DNA of 64,000 bases from Lunularia cruciata (taxonomy: Eukaryota; Streptophyta; Marchantiopsida; Lunulariales; Lunulariaceae), in the NCBI GenBank assembly GCA_948567375.1, contig OX419755.1, positions 16,001,001-16,065,000 of the forward strand, given 5' to 3'. Shown piece after piece: positions 32,322-43,329 of the stretch; the stretch's first letter is position 1, and the number at the start of each line of letters is the position of its first letter. Made by a program: the position numbers and the translations under genes. The notes under the pieces were generated by a model. It was not told the DNA's origin and did no database searches. It saw only the letters and a list, made by a program, of their open reading frames with translations.

Positions 32322-35300
32322 GTAGGGTGAAGTTCCTCGATTGGTTGCTGCTTGTCGTTTCTGATTCTCGCACTCAAGCAGGGCTCCAGCACAGAGAGAA
32401 GAAGCTAAACCATATTTGAACATTAAAGGCTCCATCCCTGCGCTTCGTGCGGACGTGGCATGAATCACAGGACTTGGAAGATGTTTAGCAGATCTAAGAA
32501 AGAGGTTGTTGTCTGCTGGTTTTATCTCCTCGTGGGAAAGCGTCATTATCAGAGATAATATAACTGAGAGGCGTTGTGGCTTCTCCCCGATGGTGGTGCT
32601 GTTGTGTAGGCTCTGGAGAACACGTTCCAGGATGTGATGGTGGAGGGCGAGATGGCGGGGAAATCGGAGTGATCCTGTTTTGGTGTTGATATAAATGGTG
32701 TCTCTGAGACACCAAATCCTTCAGATGATGATGCACTGAAGTACAGAACTAATCATGGAGTTCCCGTCAGCTGACATGCTGAAGGAGGGAGACTCTGCAC
32801 TACATAGGTCACAATAAAGGAGAACGGAAAGCGGTGATGACTCTCTGTTTTGTTGGTTGACCTGCCTCCTGCTTTTTATTCTCGTCAGTTCAGATTCTGT
32901 AAAGTTGGACAGCACACGGCGACGGATTGAAATCGATATATTGCACCCTTCAATATCGGGGTAGTGCATCAGTAATTGAACAACACTTGTCTATAGAAGT
33001 GAAAATGCTCGCTCGATCACATAATGAAGATAAATAGCAGTAATTGAGATGTGAATTTTGTTGCGGAACGAGTTGTACAAACAGGCGTCTCGAAACTCAT
33101 GAGAGCCGAGTTCTATAGGGTAGTAGTAGTAGTAGTAGTAGTAACTATAGCCGAGTTCTATAGGGTAGTAGTCAATCTAAGTCTTTTCCTTCCTGGCCGA
33201 TCAACACCTCTTTTATGAAAGAGGGTTGTCAATGCAGCAGGGTTGTAATTTAAATGTAGGAAAGAGTGTTCCCGGTGCCTTCACATACCCCTGTTCTCAC
33301 GAGTCTTCCCTCCGATTCTGATCAGAAACTTTTGTAAGATTCATCAATGAACTTTTATGGCAACATTCAACTCGTTCGTTTTCTGTACTCTGAAGTCTAG
33401 TGATTAAGTTTGTTTATTCAAGTACTTGTCCCGTAGCACCGGACGGCAGTAATTTTCACAACTAGTTCGGTGCAAACTATTTCCTTACCAGAAGAAATTG
33501 ACGTCATCCGTCGGTGGTTGGACTCTTGTGGCGACCCGGTGGGCTGCAAGAGCGACAGATGATAGACAGCGACATGATCACAGCACTCAACCGCTTCTTG
33601 CGTCTTCTCTACTCTGTCTACTCTCTCCTCATTGCCACTATAAAGAGGGGTATTACGTTGACCCTATTGCCCAGTCTGAAACATAGAGAGTTCTCTAGCT
33701 CCAATTCTTTTGCACTCCTCCATCAATGGCTGGACGCGCCACGTTATGACATCAGGAAATGTCGCTAGGATCTACAATCTTCTTCTGTCAGCAATTTCGA
33801 CTTATTTGGATCATGTGTTGCCGTCCACACACGGCAGATCTTCTCCAGGCTCTGCCTCCACGCAACACTCTGTGGCTGGGCCAATGGACAGACAGAGGGA
33901 CTGTACAATTCTTCTATGTTCTGGTACGGATCTACAGAGCTTAGAGTGGACGAAGGATTTGTCCATTTGCATGACTAGTTACTGGCCTGAACCGTGTCTA
34001 CATTTGTTACATTGAGAAATTTTGGATCTTGAGAAAGGCAGAAGATAAATATACTTCCACCGTAGCGATCGAGATTCTGACCCACCGTAGGCTGCCCTCA
34101 TTTGTTAAGTTTGGAAGTGAACGCGATGAACAATTCTTGCCTTTCCGATTTAGCAGGATCTTTCTGGTTAAGAAGGATGATGAACCTGGAGGGGAAAAGG
34201 TGGATCAAACTCGGTGTCTACACTGACATACAGCCTGCTGCATAAATGGATAATGGGTCGTAGCATCTAATACGGCAGTCAGGTCTTGGATCTAACATTG
34301 TCCCGGGACAATTCTTCATTCATGCATCAACTCTGCTTTTGCAAGAAGTTCTTACCAAGGTAGACAACCCCCAAGAGAAAAATGAACGCAGTTAATTTGG
34401 ACTTTGCGCTCATTTGAGAAGCCAGGTTCGCCTTCCACCGGCCAACAGATTTGTTGCAGAGCTCTCAAACGAATGGACAAACGGGCCTACCATTGGTGCC
34501 ACTGCAGTAAAACAACTGCTATCAGGGGCGTCCTACGGACAGCAGACGGCAAATAATTGATAGCAAGCGTCCTGGTCTTGTGAACAAATCTGCACAGGGA
34601 CCGGTCGGAAAAGAATCCAACACATATGATTTTCTCCATGAAAGATCGAGAGTTAGACGTAAGACACTAGTGAAGGTTACTCACAATGACCACCCGCGAC
34701 CCAGCTGAGTCTTTCACTGGTAGGTGAAAAGTGACCAGAATGTGGGACTGTGTGTTCAACAATGATCGAACAATCCCACTACACCAATTATTCTATGCAT
34801 GACCTGACCGGTCTGGACAGCCCAAGCAGATAAAATCATTATCTCTGCTTCTTTTTCTTCGTCCATTCATTGATTATATTTCAAACAGGAGAGTTTCAGA
34901 GCGAAGGACGAATCTCTCTCTCTCTCCATCAGTTTCTTTCTTTCTTTCATTCATTCATGCAACAATCTGGTCACTGCTGCTCTTACTACTTCTCTTTTCC
35001 CAACAAACTATTCATGCAAAGCAAGCAAGGAAGGCTCCCCTCTCGCTACTATCTTCTGCTTTTCTCGATCATCGGCAGCTCATGAGCTCCCTCCCTCATC
35101 CGCCCTCTGACTGAATAGATCTCTAAGAGAGATAGGTAGATAGAACTCTCTAGCTTCGAGCGGGAAGAACGAACGAAACGGATAACAAAAGCAGCAGAGC
35201 CGGTCCTTCCTTCGTCGCGACTGACTGAGCTCATCATCACCATCACACCACATCCAAATCACTCACACTATTGGTGACTTACTCATGCAAAAGTGAGTCG

Positions 35301-36488
35301 TCCAATTTAGAAAGTTGCAGCAGCACCCCTTTTACTCCTGCCCACTCAAACCTCTGCGAGAAATTATAGCAAGGAATAATCAACCGTCCATCAATCTGCA
35401 AACTGTCTATATCTATCAATCCATCCATCTTTTAATTCCCGTCAGTCAGTAGTGGTATATATCCACCCTCTTCTGCTGCTGTCAACCTCCTCTCCCTCCC
35501 TGTGTGTGTGTGTAAGACTACGTATCAATTATCCTGTCTCGACAGGCATCATTGATTCACACCCTCCTGTTGTTAGTCCCCAAGCAGTTAGTTGACCTCC
35601 ATAGCCAATTTATCCGACTTTTTTCTTCATCGTCATCATCATCTTCTTGTGGGAGGAGAACTAGAGCACATCTTTCTTCTTCATGATGTGGCACATCATG
35701 AAGAACTCGAGAAGTACGTAGAGAGAGAGAAAGAAAAAGAAATGCGGTCCAATTGTATCATGGGAGGATAATTGGCCCTGCTTTTTAAGGAAGGAAATGA
35801 GTGTGCATGATTTGATTTGATCTCTCGTTGTAGTAGTAGTAGTAGCAGCAGCAGAAAAGGGTCGACTGAAGGAAGAGGACTATATTCTGAATACGATAAG
35901 GGGGACGAACTCATTGCAACATGGAAGAAAGAAGAATATATGTGTTAGTGCATTGTCATCATGAGGCACTTGAAATTCTTTCTATCATGATGTTTTTGTC
36001 AATGAGTAACAAACCGTGAGAGTATCTTCTCTCTCTTCCTTTCTATTGTAAACTTTTAGATGCTTTGGTTGAGTGTTCTGCGGAGCATAATTGGTTTCCC
36101 AAATCTTTTTATCTTTTTTTGAGTGATAAATAAGCGAATCTGGCAGTGATATTCGCCATTCAACATTTTGGGAGAAATCGGATGTGTTAGTATGAAAATA
36201 CTATTTAACCAATAACAGAACGAGAATGTTCCCACTTGCGACATGATTATATCTTTCGCGTCTGCTCCCCTTTCACTATCTTCATGCATAATCTGGCATA
36301 AGTGACGTGAGATCCTCAAACCGAGACATCTGCGATGTGCCGAAAATAAAGAAATTCTTTATTTGACTAATTTATTGTATTATAATATTATACTTAGAAA
36401 AGCACCGTTTGAGAGTGTATTACTCTCACAACAACATGCTTCCCTTCCGCATGGGACACAAGGCTTTATTCGTTGAGATACGTAGTTC
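32322..36488. other. Unassigned DNA with many simple repeats and pyrimidine-rich tracts
   Basis: No gene could be supported. Overlapping short frames (for example 33710-34015 and 33759-33944, plus) have no motif. Simple repeats: a CT run at 34913-34926, a GT run at 35511-35523 and GTAGTAG...CAGCAG at 35830-35854. 34850-35260 and 35450-35700 are rich in CT and short repeats, like plant 5' leaders or promoters, and could belong to an unseen transcript. Confidence 0.45.
33104..33171 (+). repeat. TAG microsatellite between two copies of a 23-bp sequence
   Basis: AGCCGAGTTCTATAGGG followed by TAGTAG occurs at 33104 and again at 33149. Between them is a run of TAG triplets at 33121-33143. This is a local duplication around a triplet repeat, and probably polymorphic. 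Confidence 0.85.
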
Positions 36489-36622
36489 GTCCTTCAACCA
36501 CATTTACCTCCTTTTGTCTCTCCCTTGTACGGCTTGATTTGATGGGGTCTTCCCATCCTTCATGTGTTCTATGTGGTCGCCTTTTTCTCCTTCAACCACG
36601 TTATTGCCTCTTTTCGTCACTC
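36489..36622 (+). repeat. Second copy of the 18.5 kb repeat family, flanked by a 98-bp-spaced direct repeat
   Basis: TCCTTCAACCACATTTACCTCC...TTTTGTC at about 36491 recurs as TCCTTCAACCACGTTATTGCC...TTTTCGTC at about 36589. Between them lies CTCTCCCTTGTACGGCTTGA, then GATGGGGTCTTCCCATCC and GTGGTCGCCTTTTTC. Reverse-complemented, this is the same order of modules (GCGACC..., GAAGGATGG, GACCCCATC, GTACAAGGGAGAG) as at 18481-18605. There is no coding content. Confidence 0.75.
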
Positions 36623-37724
36623 CTTACTTGACGTGATGGTTTCAAGTCAATGAGATGCACGTGATGTAGTATACCTCATCCAGTTATAACCAGGGAATTG
36701 TTAAACTGCTTCCACGGAGTACCAAGTCTAGACCATACTCTAAACAACTTCGACACACGACAGTCTGATAGTTTAATTCCGTAGAGAAACTTCGATTTAT
36801 CTGGTGTGGAGCTCATTCCTTCACCAAATGCGGTCTACTTTCTTGTGAATGATTGATCTAGAAAGTGAATTAAATCATCCACTTTTAAAGTAAAATAAAA
36901 TAATTTTAAATGAAGTTAAGCTCAATGTCTTCTTTGTCCTTGCTTCATTTTTTTTATTTAAGTATCTACTTATTCTTTGATATATACATCTGCTATAACT
37001 CCATTTATTACTATCCGCACCAATTACTTTCTTCTTGTAATTCTCGATGAGTTCTCTTTGTGTTCGTATCTTATATGTCTGACCCTGCCTATAACTCTCA
37101 AGGGCCTATATAAGACTTATTCAGGAAATGATGCAGTTTCTTTTAATCCTTTGTCCTGAGATCTCTTGTGACTTTGAGCAAGCAATTGTATGAGGAGTGA
37201 GTACTCCAACATTGTTTTATGTGTACAAGGATTAAATTACAATGGTTTTATCATATAGTAAGAGAGTAATTCCTGGATGCATAAACCAAAGAACAGAAAA
37301 GACCTTGTGAGTATCGCCAAATATTCAAAAGTACTTGAGGGGATTGGAAAACAAACATTAGAATAGAAGGAAGAGGACTCAGCCACTTATGGTGTTGGAA
37401 TCAGATGAGAGAAAGGGAGCATTTCTGCAAAGGATGTCTCACTAGTGAGTTACAACAAGCTCTAGTGGCAAAATACGAAAAAATAGTTCTGAAGGTTTTT
37501 AAATGTCTTATGGTATATTTGAGAATGGAAACTAGCTCTTAGTTTCAAAGGATACTACATAAGGGAATGTTAATAGACAATTTAATAACTTTCTAGAACA
37601 AAATTATTTATTTAATTCTAAATATTTACTATATTAAGAAAGAAATCACATCTATTTTATATATGTAATCAGTGGGTTTTGAGTGCCTTAATAATCTATT
37701 TGGGGGTTTTGAATTTATTTTTAA

Positions 37725-37912
37725 ACTTGAGCTTGGACTATACCCTTCTGTGGTGTTTTCCTAACTTTAAGCATACACCTATAGAGTTTCAAAACTTTCC
37801 AGAAGGATGGCTGACTTGTGTAGTTTCAAAACTTGGAAAGTTTTGAAACTTTATAGGTGTATGCTTATTGTAGGAAAACACCACAGAAGTTTAGCACTAA
37901 TTTAGCTCAAGT
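37725..37912. repeat. Foldback element with arms of about 76 bp
   Basis: The left arm 37725-37800 (ACTTGAGC...CAAAACTTTCC) is matched by the right arm 37835-37912 (GGAAAGTTTTG...GCTCAAGT) with modest mismatches and small gaps. The 34-base spacer with the arm edge carries a second palindrome (AGTTTCAAAACTT / AAAGTTTTGAAACT). Just beyond, 37913-37950 repeats the end of the arm (AGGAAAACAC...CCACAGAAGGGTATAG). A run of CTTTAGTC/GACTAAAG units follows to 38030. It resembles a MITE or foldback element, but terminal duplications were not identified. Confidence 0.7.
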
Positions 37913-38042
37913 TTAGGAAAACACATTTTCCACCACAGAAGGGTATAGTTTTCGTTAGTGTCTTTAGTCTTGTTCTTTAGTCTTGTTCAAACTACATATG
38001 ACTAAAGACTAAAGTGTCTTTAGTCTTGTTGAGAGGTTTTAT

Positions 38043-38276
38043 ATGGTGGGTGATAACTTTTTCTTAGGTTCTCATAAGTGGAACCATCAACCATCCTTCT
38101 GGAAGGCAAGAGTTCTAGCTAGATTCGTACGGGATATTGTTGGGAGGTATATTACTTGGGACTCAAAATTTCTGTATGCAAGGTTGCATGAATTGTGTAG
38201 ATTAATGATCAAGATGAGAACAAAGAATTATGATCTCATTAAAAGTATTGATGCTACTATTTCCAACGGAACTTAG
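38043..38276 (+). CDS. Unrecognised small ORF, 77 codons
   Basis: Encodes MVGDNFFLGSHKWNHQPSFW... and ...YARLHELCRLMIKMRTKNYD, a basic, aromatic-rich peptide. It follows the foldback element directly in AT-rich DNA. The next codons after a stop remain readable (KHKVTKVEIIKVFQLIEYG). It may be a fragment of an old transposon or gene. I do not recognise it. Confidence 0.2.
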   Translation: MVGDNFFLGSHKWNHQPSFWKARVLARFVRDIVGRYITWDSKFLYARLHELCRLMIKMRTKNYDLIKSIDATISNGT

Positions 38277-40887
38277 AACATCAAGATTAAGCATAAGGTG
38301 ACCAAAGTAGAAATCATTAAGGTGTTTCAATTGATTGAATATGGAATTTTGTAGTAATTATGTAAATTGTTTTATAGCTAGTCCATAGAATCTTATGATG
38401 TATAGTGAGGCAATACATACAAATTTATGGTATTTAGTCCATGCTTGTAAATTGTCACTTTCCTCTATTAATTATTATGTCTTGATTTCTTGGAGATTTC
38501 TATAATTGACTTCATGGTCCTATTTAATTCTATTCCTTTTAGTCTCTATGGGATATCTCATAAGTTCTAAAGCAGCTTTGCTCTCATAGTATTTTTGCAA
38601 CATCTTCAATCAAAAGTCCTTGTTGCATTCTAAAGTAAACTTAATGCACTACAGATGTGAAAGTGTTGAGCCGGAGAATGATAAAAGTTGAATGTAATTT
38701 AATATCAAGATAGTTCAAGATATCAAGATTCCACAGCATTGTGGGAGAGGTATTTTGGGAGAGGTTGAGTAAGTGCATGAGATCTTTAAAGGTACCATTT
38801 TTCTCAATGGCATAGACATTAGACTTAGAAGAGGAACCATAGACCAAGAACTTAGCATTTACTTCAAGAAGAGATCGATACAACAAAAGATAAAGAGAAT
38901 CAAGTAAAATAATTCAACTTTTCCATTAGGTAGAGAACACTTCAAAGAAATAACACAAAGAAGATATTTCACAACCAAGCACACAAGTTAAATGGCTAAG
39001 TTGAAAGTTCTACCAAAATTTTTAGAAAGAAAAAGAAAAATTTCAATTTTCAATACTATGACAAACTTGAATATTATGCTCTAGAATGCTTCAAGATGCA
39101 AAGGTAATAACACATGTTCTTAAAGGGTATTTTCAAAATAAATCTACAGAAATATTTTCTTTAGAAATTCTGAATAGCATATTATTTATAATGTAATACC
39201 ACACTTCAGCAAACAAAGTATGGTGGATTGACTTTATTGCCTCAAATAAATAAATAAGTAAACACACCCAAAAAAATTAAAAATTAGTACACTTTCATAT
39301 TTACTATATTTAAACTAATAAATATATTCCACCTGTTGTATTTTCATGTGGATAATTTTTATGTTTCAAATAATATTATCTTTAAGAAAAATTATATCAC
39401 ATATTTATTTTTCAAATCCTAACTTGGAAGTGATTATACTTAAGTATTTGTAATAGATAATTATATCTAAATTTCAAATAGAGTAAATATTTTATCTCAA
39501 TTTGTCAAAGATGATTTGCTTATCTCATAGAGATATCAGATTGGCTACTTTTGCATATATTGAATTGAAAAGCATGGATGAATAGTAACATAGAAAATGA
39601 ACAACTTAACTCTCAACAGATTTTCATTATTTAGTTTATAAGTCAGCTAAATGGATAAATCATTTTAATTTCATTGGCAGATTAGATTCTCTTTTTATGA
39701 GAACTAACAAATGTTTGTATGATATATTTTATTCTAGTTTTAGAAGTTACTTAGGCCAGTGATTAACTGCTTTAATGAAAATGATAATATTTTGATTTTC
39801 ACATAAAATTATTCATAAGTTTTTTGAAACTAATAAAAATAAACTAGAATATCCAATTACATTCTAGATATAGACTTTTAAGTTAACCGTTCAAGATGAT
39901 CAAAATTAATAATTCTGTTTTATTTTTATTTTTGATGAGAAATAATTTTTCAAAATAGTAATAATTATCATCAGCATATAATAAATTATATAAAGCTAGT
40001 TAACTCTAGAATAGATTTTCAAAGAAAACAATTAAATAAATTTTAAAATCAGTAGGTCTTATTTTACATAAAAATTTCCTTAAAATAAGAGAATTAATAT
40101 TTTTTATGAGAAATTGAGATAGTTTTATATACTTATTTTAATATTTTCTCTAACTCCATTTATGTAGAATGTATTTTGGGATATATGTATATCTTTAGAT
40201 AGATTTTATATAAAAAATTATAGAGGATAGAAGTCTTATAATTTGATCTAGATAACATGTAGTAACATGTTAATTTCTTCTATTAAGTTTGAGATAACTT
40301 ATGTCAATACTATATTTAATTTAAAATAAAATTTAGTAATAATATATAACATTATAAAATTATATATATATGAGTTTAATTTTTATCTTTTAAAGCTTTT
40401 ACCCCTTTTCTCTCTTAATAAATTGCAAGTATGAAATATATGAAAGGCCTATCAACAATATCAACAACTACACTCTTGATGATATATATTTTCTTACATA
40501 TTGATGAGAATTTGAAAATCATTGATAGATTCATAAATTCTTTTATTATTTGATATCACTAGATTAAAAACTTAATTTTAAACTACAATTGATCCAAAGA
40601 TACATCTGACCTTGTTACCAACATTTTTTTGCATTATCTTTGAAGATTTACTTCAAAGATATACTATAAATTTTTATCATGATAATTTCTAAGAGATAGT
40701 AATAAATGTGTTTATTTGTAAATATTTTTAATTATAAAAAAACTTATATGCATTAGATTTCACACACATATTTACAACTCAAGTAAAATTATTTTTCTAT
40801 GTTATGATATTAAGGGGAGAAAAAGGCAAAAAAAGAAGTTTTCTATTAATTTTGGAATAATGAGTTAAAGAATAACCTTTAAACATA

Positions 40888-40892
40888 TGTAT
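40888..40892 (+). repeat. Target site duplication TGTAT, left of element B
   Basis: TGTAT directly precedes the LTR start TGTAACAA at 40893 and recurs directly after the other LTR at 46454-46458. A 5-bp duplication is usual for Ty3/gypsy integrases. Confidence 0.9.
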
Positions 40893-41315
40893 TGTAACAA
40901 TATAGAGTTTAGTGACGTAGTTAGTAAGTCCAACGAAGTAGAGAATAAGTCAAATTAATCAAGAATATTCTAGAAACATATAGGAAGCATCTTGGGAAGC
41001 TTCCCGACTAGCTTAACTTGCATCCCAAGTAGATAGTTTCTAGAAGCTTTCAACTAACTTAGCTTGCACACCAAGAAGGCGGTTTCTAGAAGGAAGTTTC
41101 TTGAGAAGCTTCGTGGTTAACTTGGCTTGCAACCTAAGAAAGCGGCTCAAGGAAACTTCTTGAGAAACTTCTCAAGGGCTTCGGCTTTGGTATTTATGGG
41201 TAGCATACTACCCATAAATACCAAAGCTGAAGTTCATGCTAGGCATTTGGAGTTTTCACATATTCAAGTGTCCCAAAGTGAGATTCCATTCTCTCCTCGG
41301 TCTTGATCTTTTACA
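40893..41315 (+). repeat. Element B 5' LTR with heat-shock-element-like array
   Basis: Starts TGTAACAATA and ends GATCTTTTACA, 423 bp. TTCTAGAA at 41038-41045 (continuing GCTTT) and at 41084-41091, plus TTC/GAA groups at 41098-41113, match the nGAAnnTTCn units of plant heat-shock elements. They lie 100-180 bases upstream of the TATA-like CATAAATA at 41213-41220. A palindromic insertion at 41179-41232 surrounds that box. The partner LTR lacks this insertion and is 353 bp. Confidence 0.9.
41179..41232. repeat. 25-nt palindrome over the TATA box of the 5' LTR
   Basis: Arm 41179-41203 and arm 41208-41232 are reverse complements at 24 of 25 positions, around the spacer CATA. The arms carry TTTGGTATTTATGGGTAG and CTACCCATAAATACCAAAG, so the TATA-like box appears once on each strand. 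The other three LTRs have only the one copy. This is a duplication in inverted orientation that arose after, or during, the last transposition. Confidence 0.9.
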
Positions 41316-41316
41316 T

Positions 41317-41327
41317 TGGTATCAGAG
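41317..41327 (+). promoter_or_regulatory. Element B primer-binding site, initiator tRNA-Met
   Basis: TGGTATCAGAG starts one base after the LTR end. The 12th base is T where tRNA-Met pairing would want C. The position and sequence equal those of element A. Confidence 0.9.
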
Positions 41328-41585
41328 TAGGAATGAGATTGATGGAATTTATGGACCACCAAATCCACTTCCACCAAACCATTTGGATTTTTGTGTCCAA
41401 GTATTACCCAAGCATCATTTCATACAATTCATCACCTCACGCTTTGGACACGATTTTCTACATATGATCACCATATTTGAGGAACCTTTGGTGCTTCCTA
41501 TTGTAACTTATGAGAACGGTGGACGTGCTGCTTCTAAATGTTAATAAATTAGATAGATTAGGGGTGGCGTAATAGAGTAGCAACC

Positions 41586-42700
41586 ATGGCGACAATGTCT
41601 GAGGTTATCCTTGCTATGCAGCAACAAATCAAGCACCTTACTTGATTGTTGGATGAACGAGAGGTTCAATGATAGGAGCAGGAAAGAGTACTAGTTCAAG
41701 AAGGAGAAGATTGAATCCGATTCCCTAAACCCAAGGTATTTGAAGGCAAGAATATCTTGGATGCAATGGAGAATTTTGTGTTTGACTATGAATGTTACTT
41801 TGAAGCTACCAATTTGCAAGATGAACAAAAATAGATTCTCTTGGCTTCTAGCCAATTGGATGGAGTAGCAAAACTATGGTGGAGATTCCGAGTAGAGCGA
41901 GCTGAAAGACAAATTGTTGCACCAATCTTGACATGTGTAGAATTCAAGAGTGCAATAATTAGTCGATCCCAAGCTATAAATACCACACGAGCTACATGGG
42001 ATAGGTTGGTAGAGTTGAAACAGATTGACTTTATAAGAAGTTCCATCACGCAATTCCAAAACACCATCATGAAAATTCTAGATATACTGGAAGGTAAAGC
42101 TCTGGATTGATTTGTGAGGAGCTTGAAGTCAAGAACTAAATTAGAGGCAACTATACAAGAGCCACAACACTTGGAGGAAGCCATGCGGTTGGCCAAATGT
42201 TTTGATTCCTTGGTTGCAACAACTTGGTCTCGACCTCGACCTCCATAGAACCTATCAATACACTACACACGGGTGGAGGAGAAAACACCAATGGAGATTG
42301 ATGCCATTCAATGGAGACCACTTGGCACTGCAGAAAGAGAGAAACTACGACAAAATGGGGGTTGTTTTTATTGTCGCCAGTTGGGACATCGCATTGCTGA
42401 ATGTCCATCAAGAATGTGCGACCTCAACAAGTTGCCCAGATGGAGTTTGTGGAGCAAAACAATCAAGGAAATAAGGAATCCTAGTAGGAGATTTTGAGCC
42501 ACCTATTGGGAGCTTGATTAGTTCCAATGGGATTGAAAGCTCGGCCTATGCAAGTTTGCTTCACTTGCAAGGTACAATATCTAATTGGAGTTGTAGGATT
42601 TTGGTTGATTTTGGAAGTTTGGAGATTGTATATCTATGCAAGTAGCAAAAGAATTGGGTATTCTTATCAAGCCAGTAATTGGAAATAGATTGATGATGGC
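41586..42700 (+). pseudogene. Element B gag and protease
   Basis: Start MATMSEVILAMQQQIKHLT at ATG 41586, then TGA at codon 20 (41643-41645), as in element A. Further stops follow (TGA, TAG near 41670). The capsid core is readable in 41841-42110 (LASSQLDGVAKLWWRFRVER; TRATWDRLVELKQIDF). An intact CX2CX4HX4C zinc knuckle, CFYCRQLGHRIAEC, is at 42363-42404. The protease site reads LVDFGS at 42601-42618, with Phe replacing the Ser/Thr of the D-S/T-G active site, again as in element A; the flap and C-terminal parts follow to about 42860. Gag would package RNA and protease would mature the particle, but this copy cannot produce either intact. Confidence 0.85.
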
Positions 42701-42950
42701 AGATGGTAAAAAGTGCTATGCATTCTGTACCTTGCATCTTGTTACCTTCAAGATTAGGAATGAACATTTAGAGTGTATAAGGTTTATAGTGTCACCTCTA
42801 CACTATGATATCATTCTAGGACCTTGGCTTGAATGTCATAAGGTTCAATTTGATTGGACTTGACAACAAATTCAAGTACAACACCAAAGTAAGAATTTTT
42901 GATTAAGTTATCTGATACCTTTGAGTAAGACACCTAAGAATAGTCAGTCC

Positions 42951-43130
42951 CAAGATGAGAAGTTTGTTGAGAAGGTAGCCATAGAGCAAGCCTTGAAAGG
43001 AGATGAGTCCCAAGATGGGAAGTTTGCCAAGAAGGCAACCATGGATCAAGCTTTGAAGAGAGATGAGTCCCTAGATGGGAAGTTTGTTAGTGAAGCAGCC
43101 ATAAAGCAAGCTTTGGAGGAAGATAAGTCT
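42951..43130 (+). repeat. Triplicated 20-residue linker in element B (60 bp x 3)
   Basis: In the frame 42921-43145, residues 11-30, 31-50 and 51-70 are three units with the pattern (Q/L)DxKFxxxxxIxQALxxDxS. They correspond one to one to the units at 13141-13320 in element A. The repeat is charged (many Lys, Asp and Glu) and probably helical. It links protease to reverse transcriptase. Confidence 0.9.
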
Positions 43131-43329
43131 ATATTTGCGGTGTAGATCAAACCGATTGCACAAGGAAAACATGAGGAGGGCCAAGAGCCTCATCAAGCAA
43201 TGGTTGATCAGATAGTTCAGGAGTTTACAGACTTGTTTCCGGATAATTTTCTGAAGGGATTTCCCCCTAATCATGGTATGCACTTCAAGATTGAGTTATT
43301 GCCAAGGAGTACTCAGTGAGTAGACCAAT

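Larger units (their letters stand above)
36841..40887. other. AT-rich block holding a foldback element; host DNA of element B
   Basis: A mostly AT-rich stretch without recognisable genes, apart from the foldback at 37725-37912 and a small frame at 38043-38276. The minus frame 38641-38886 (81 codons) has no motif. Element B is inserted at the right edge. The AT-rich composition does not resume for long after the element. Confidence 0.5.

Noticed and set aside
32494-32736. Minus-strand 80-codon ORF with His/Pro-rich sequence
   Set aside because: It has low complexity, no motif, and lies in the 3' flank of the SPTD-motif gene.
34913-35523. CT and GT microsatellites considered as promoter elements
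   Set aside because: They are simple repeats without a TATA box or coding exon in a consistent position nearby.
41795-42196. 133-codon minus-strand ORF
   Set aside because: It is the antisense shadow of the element B capsid, which is recognisable on the plus strand.
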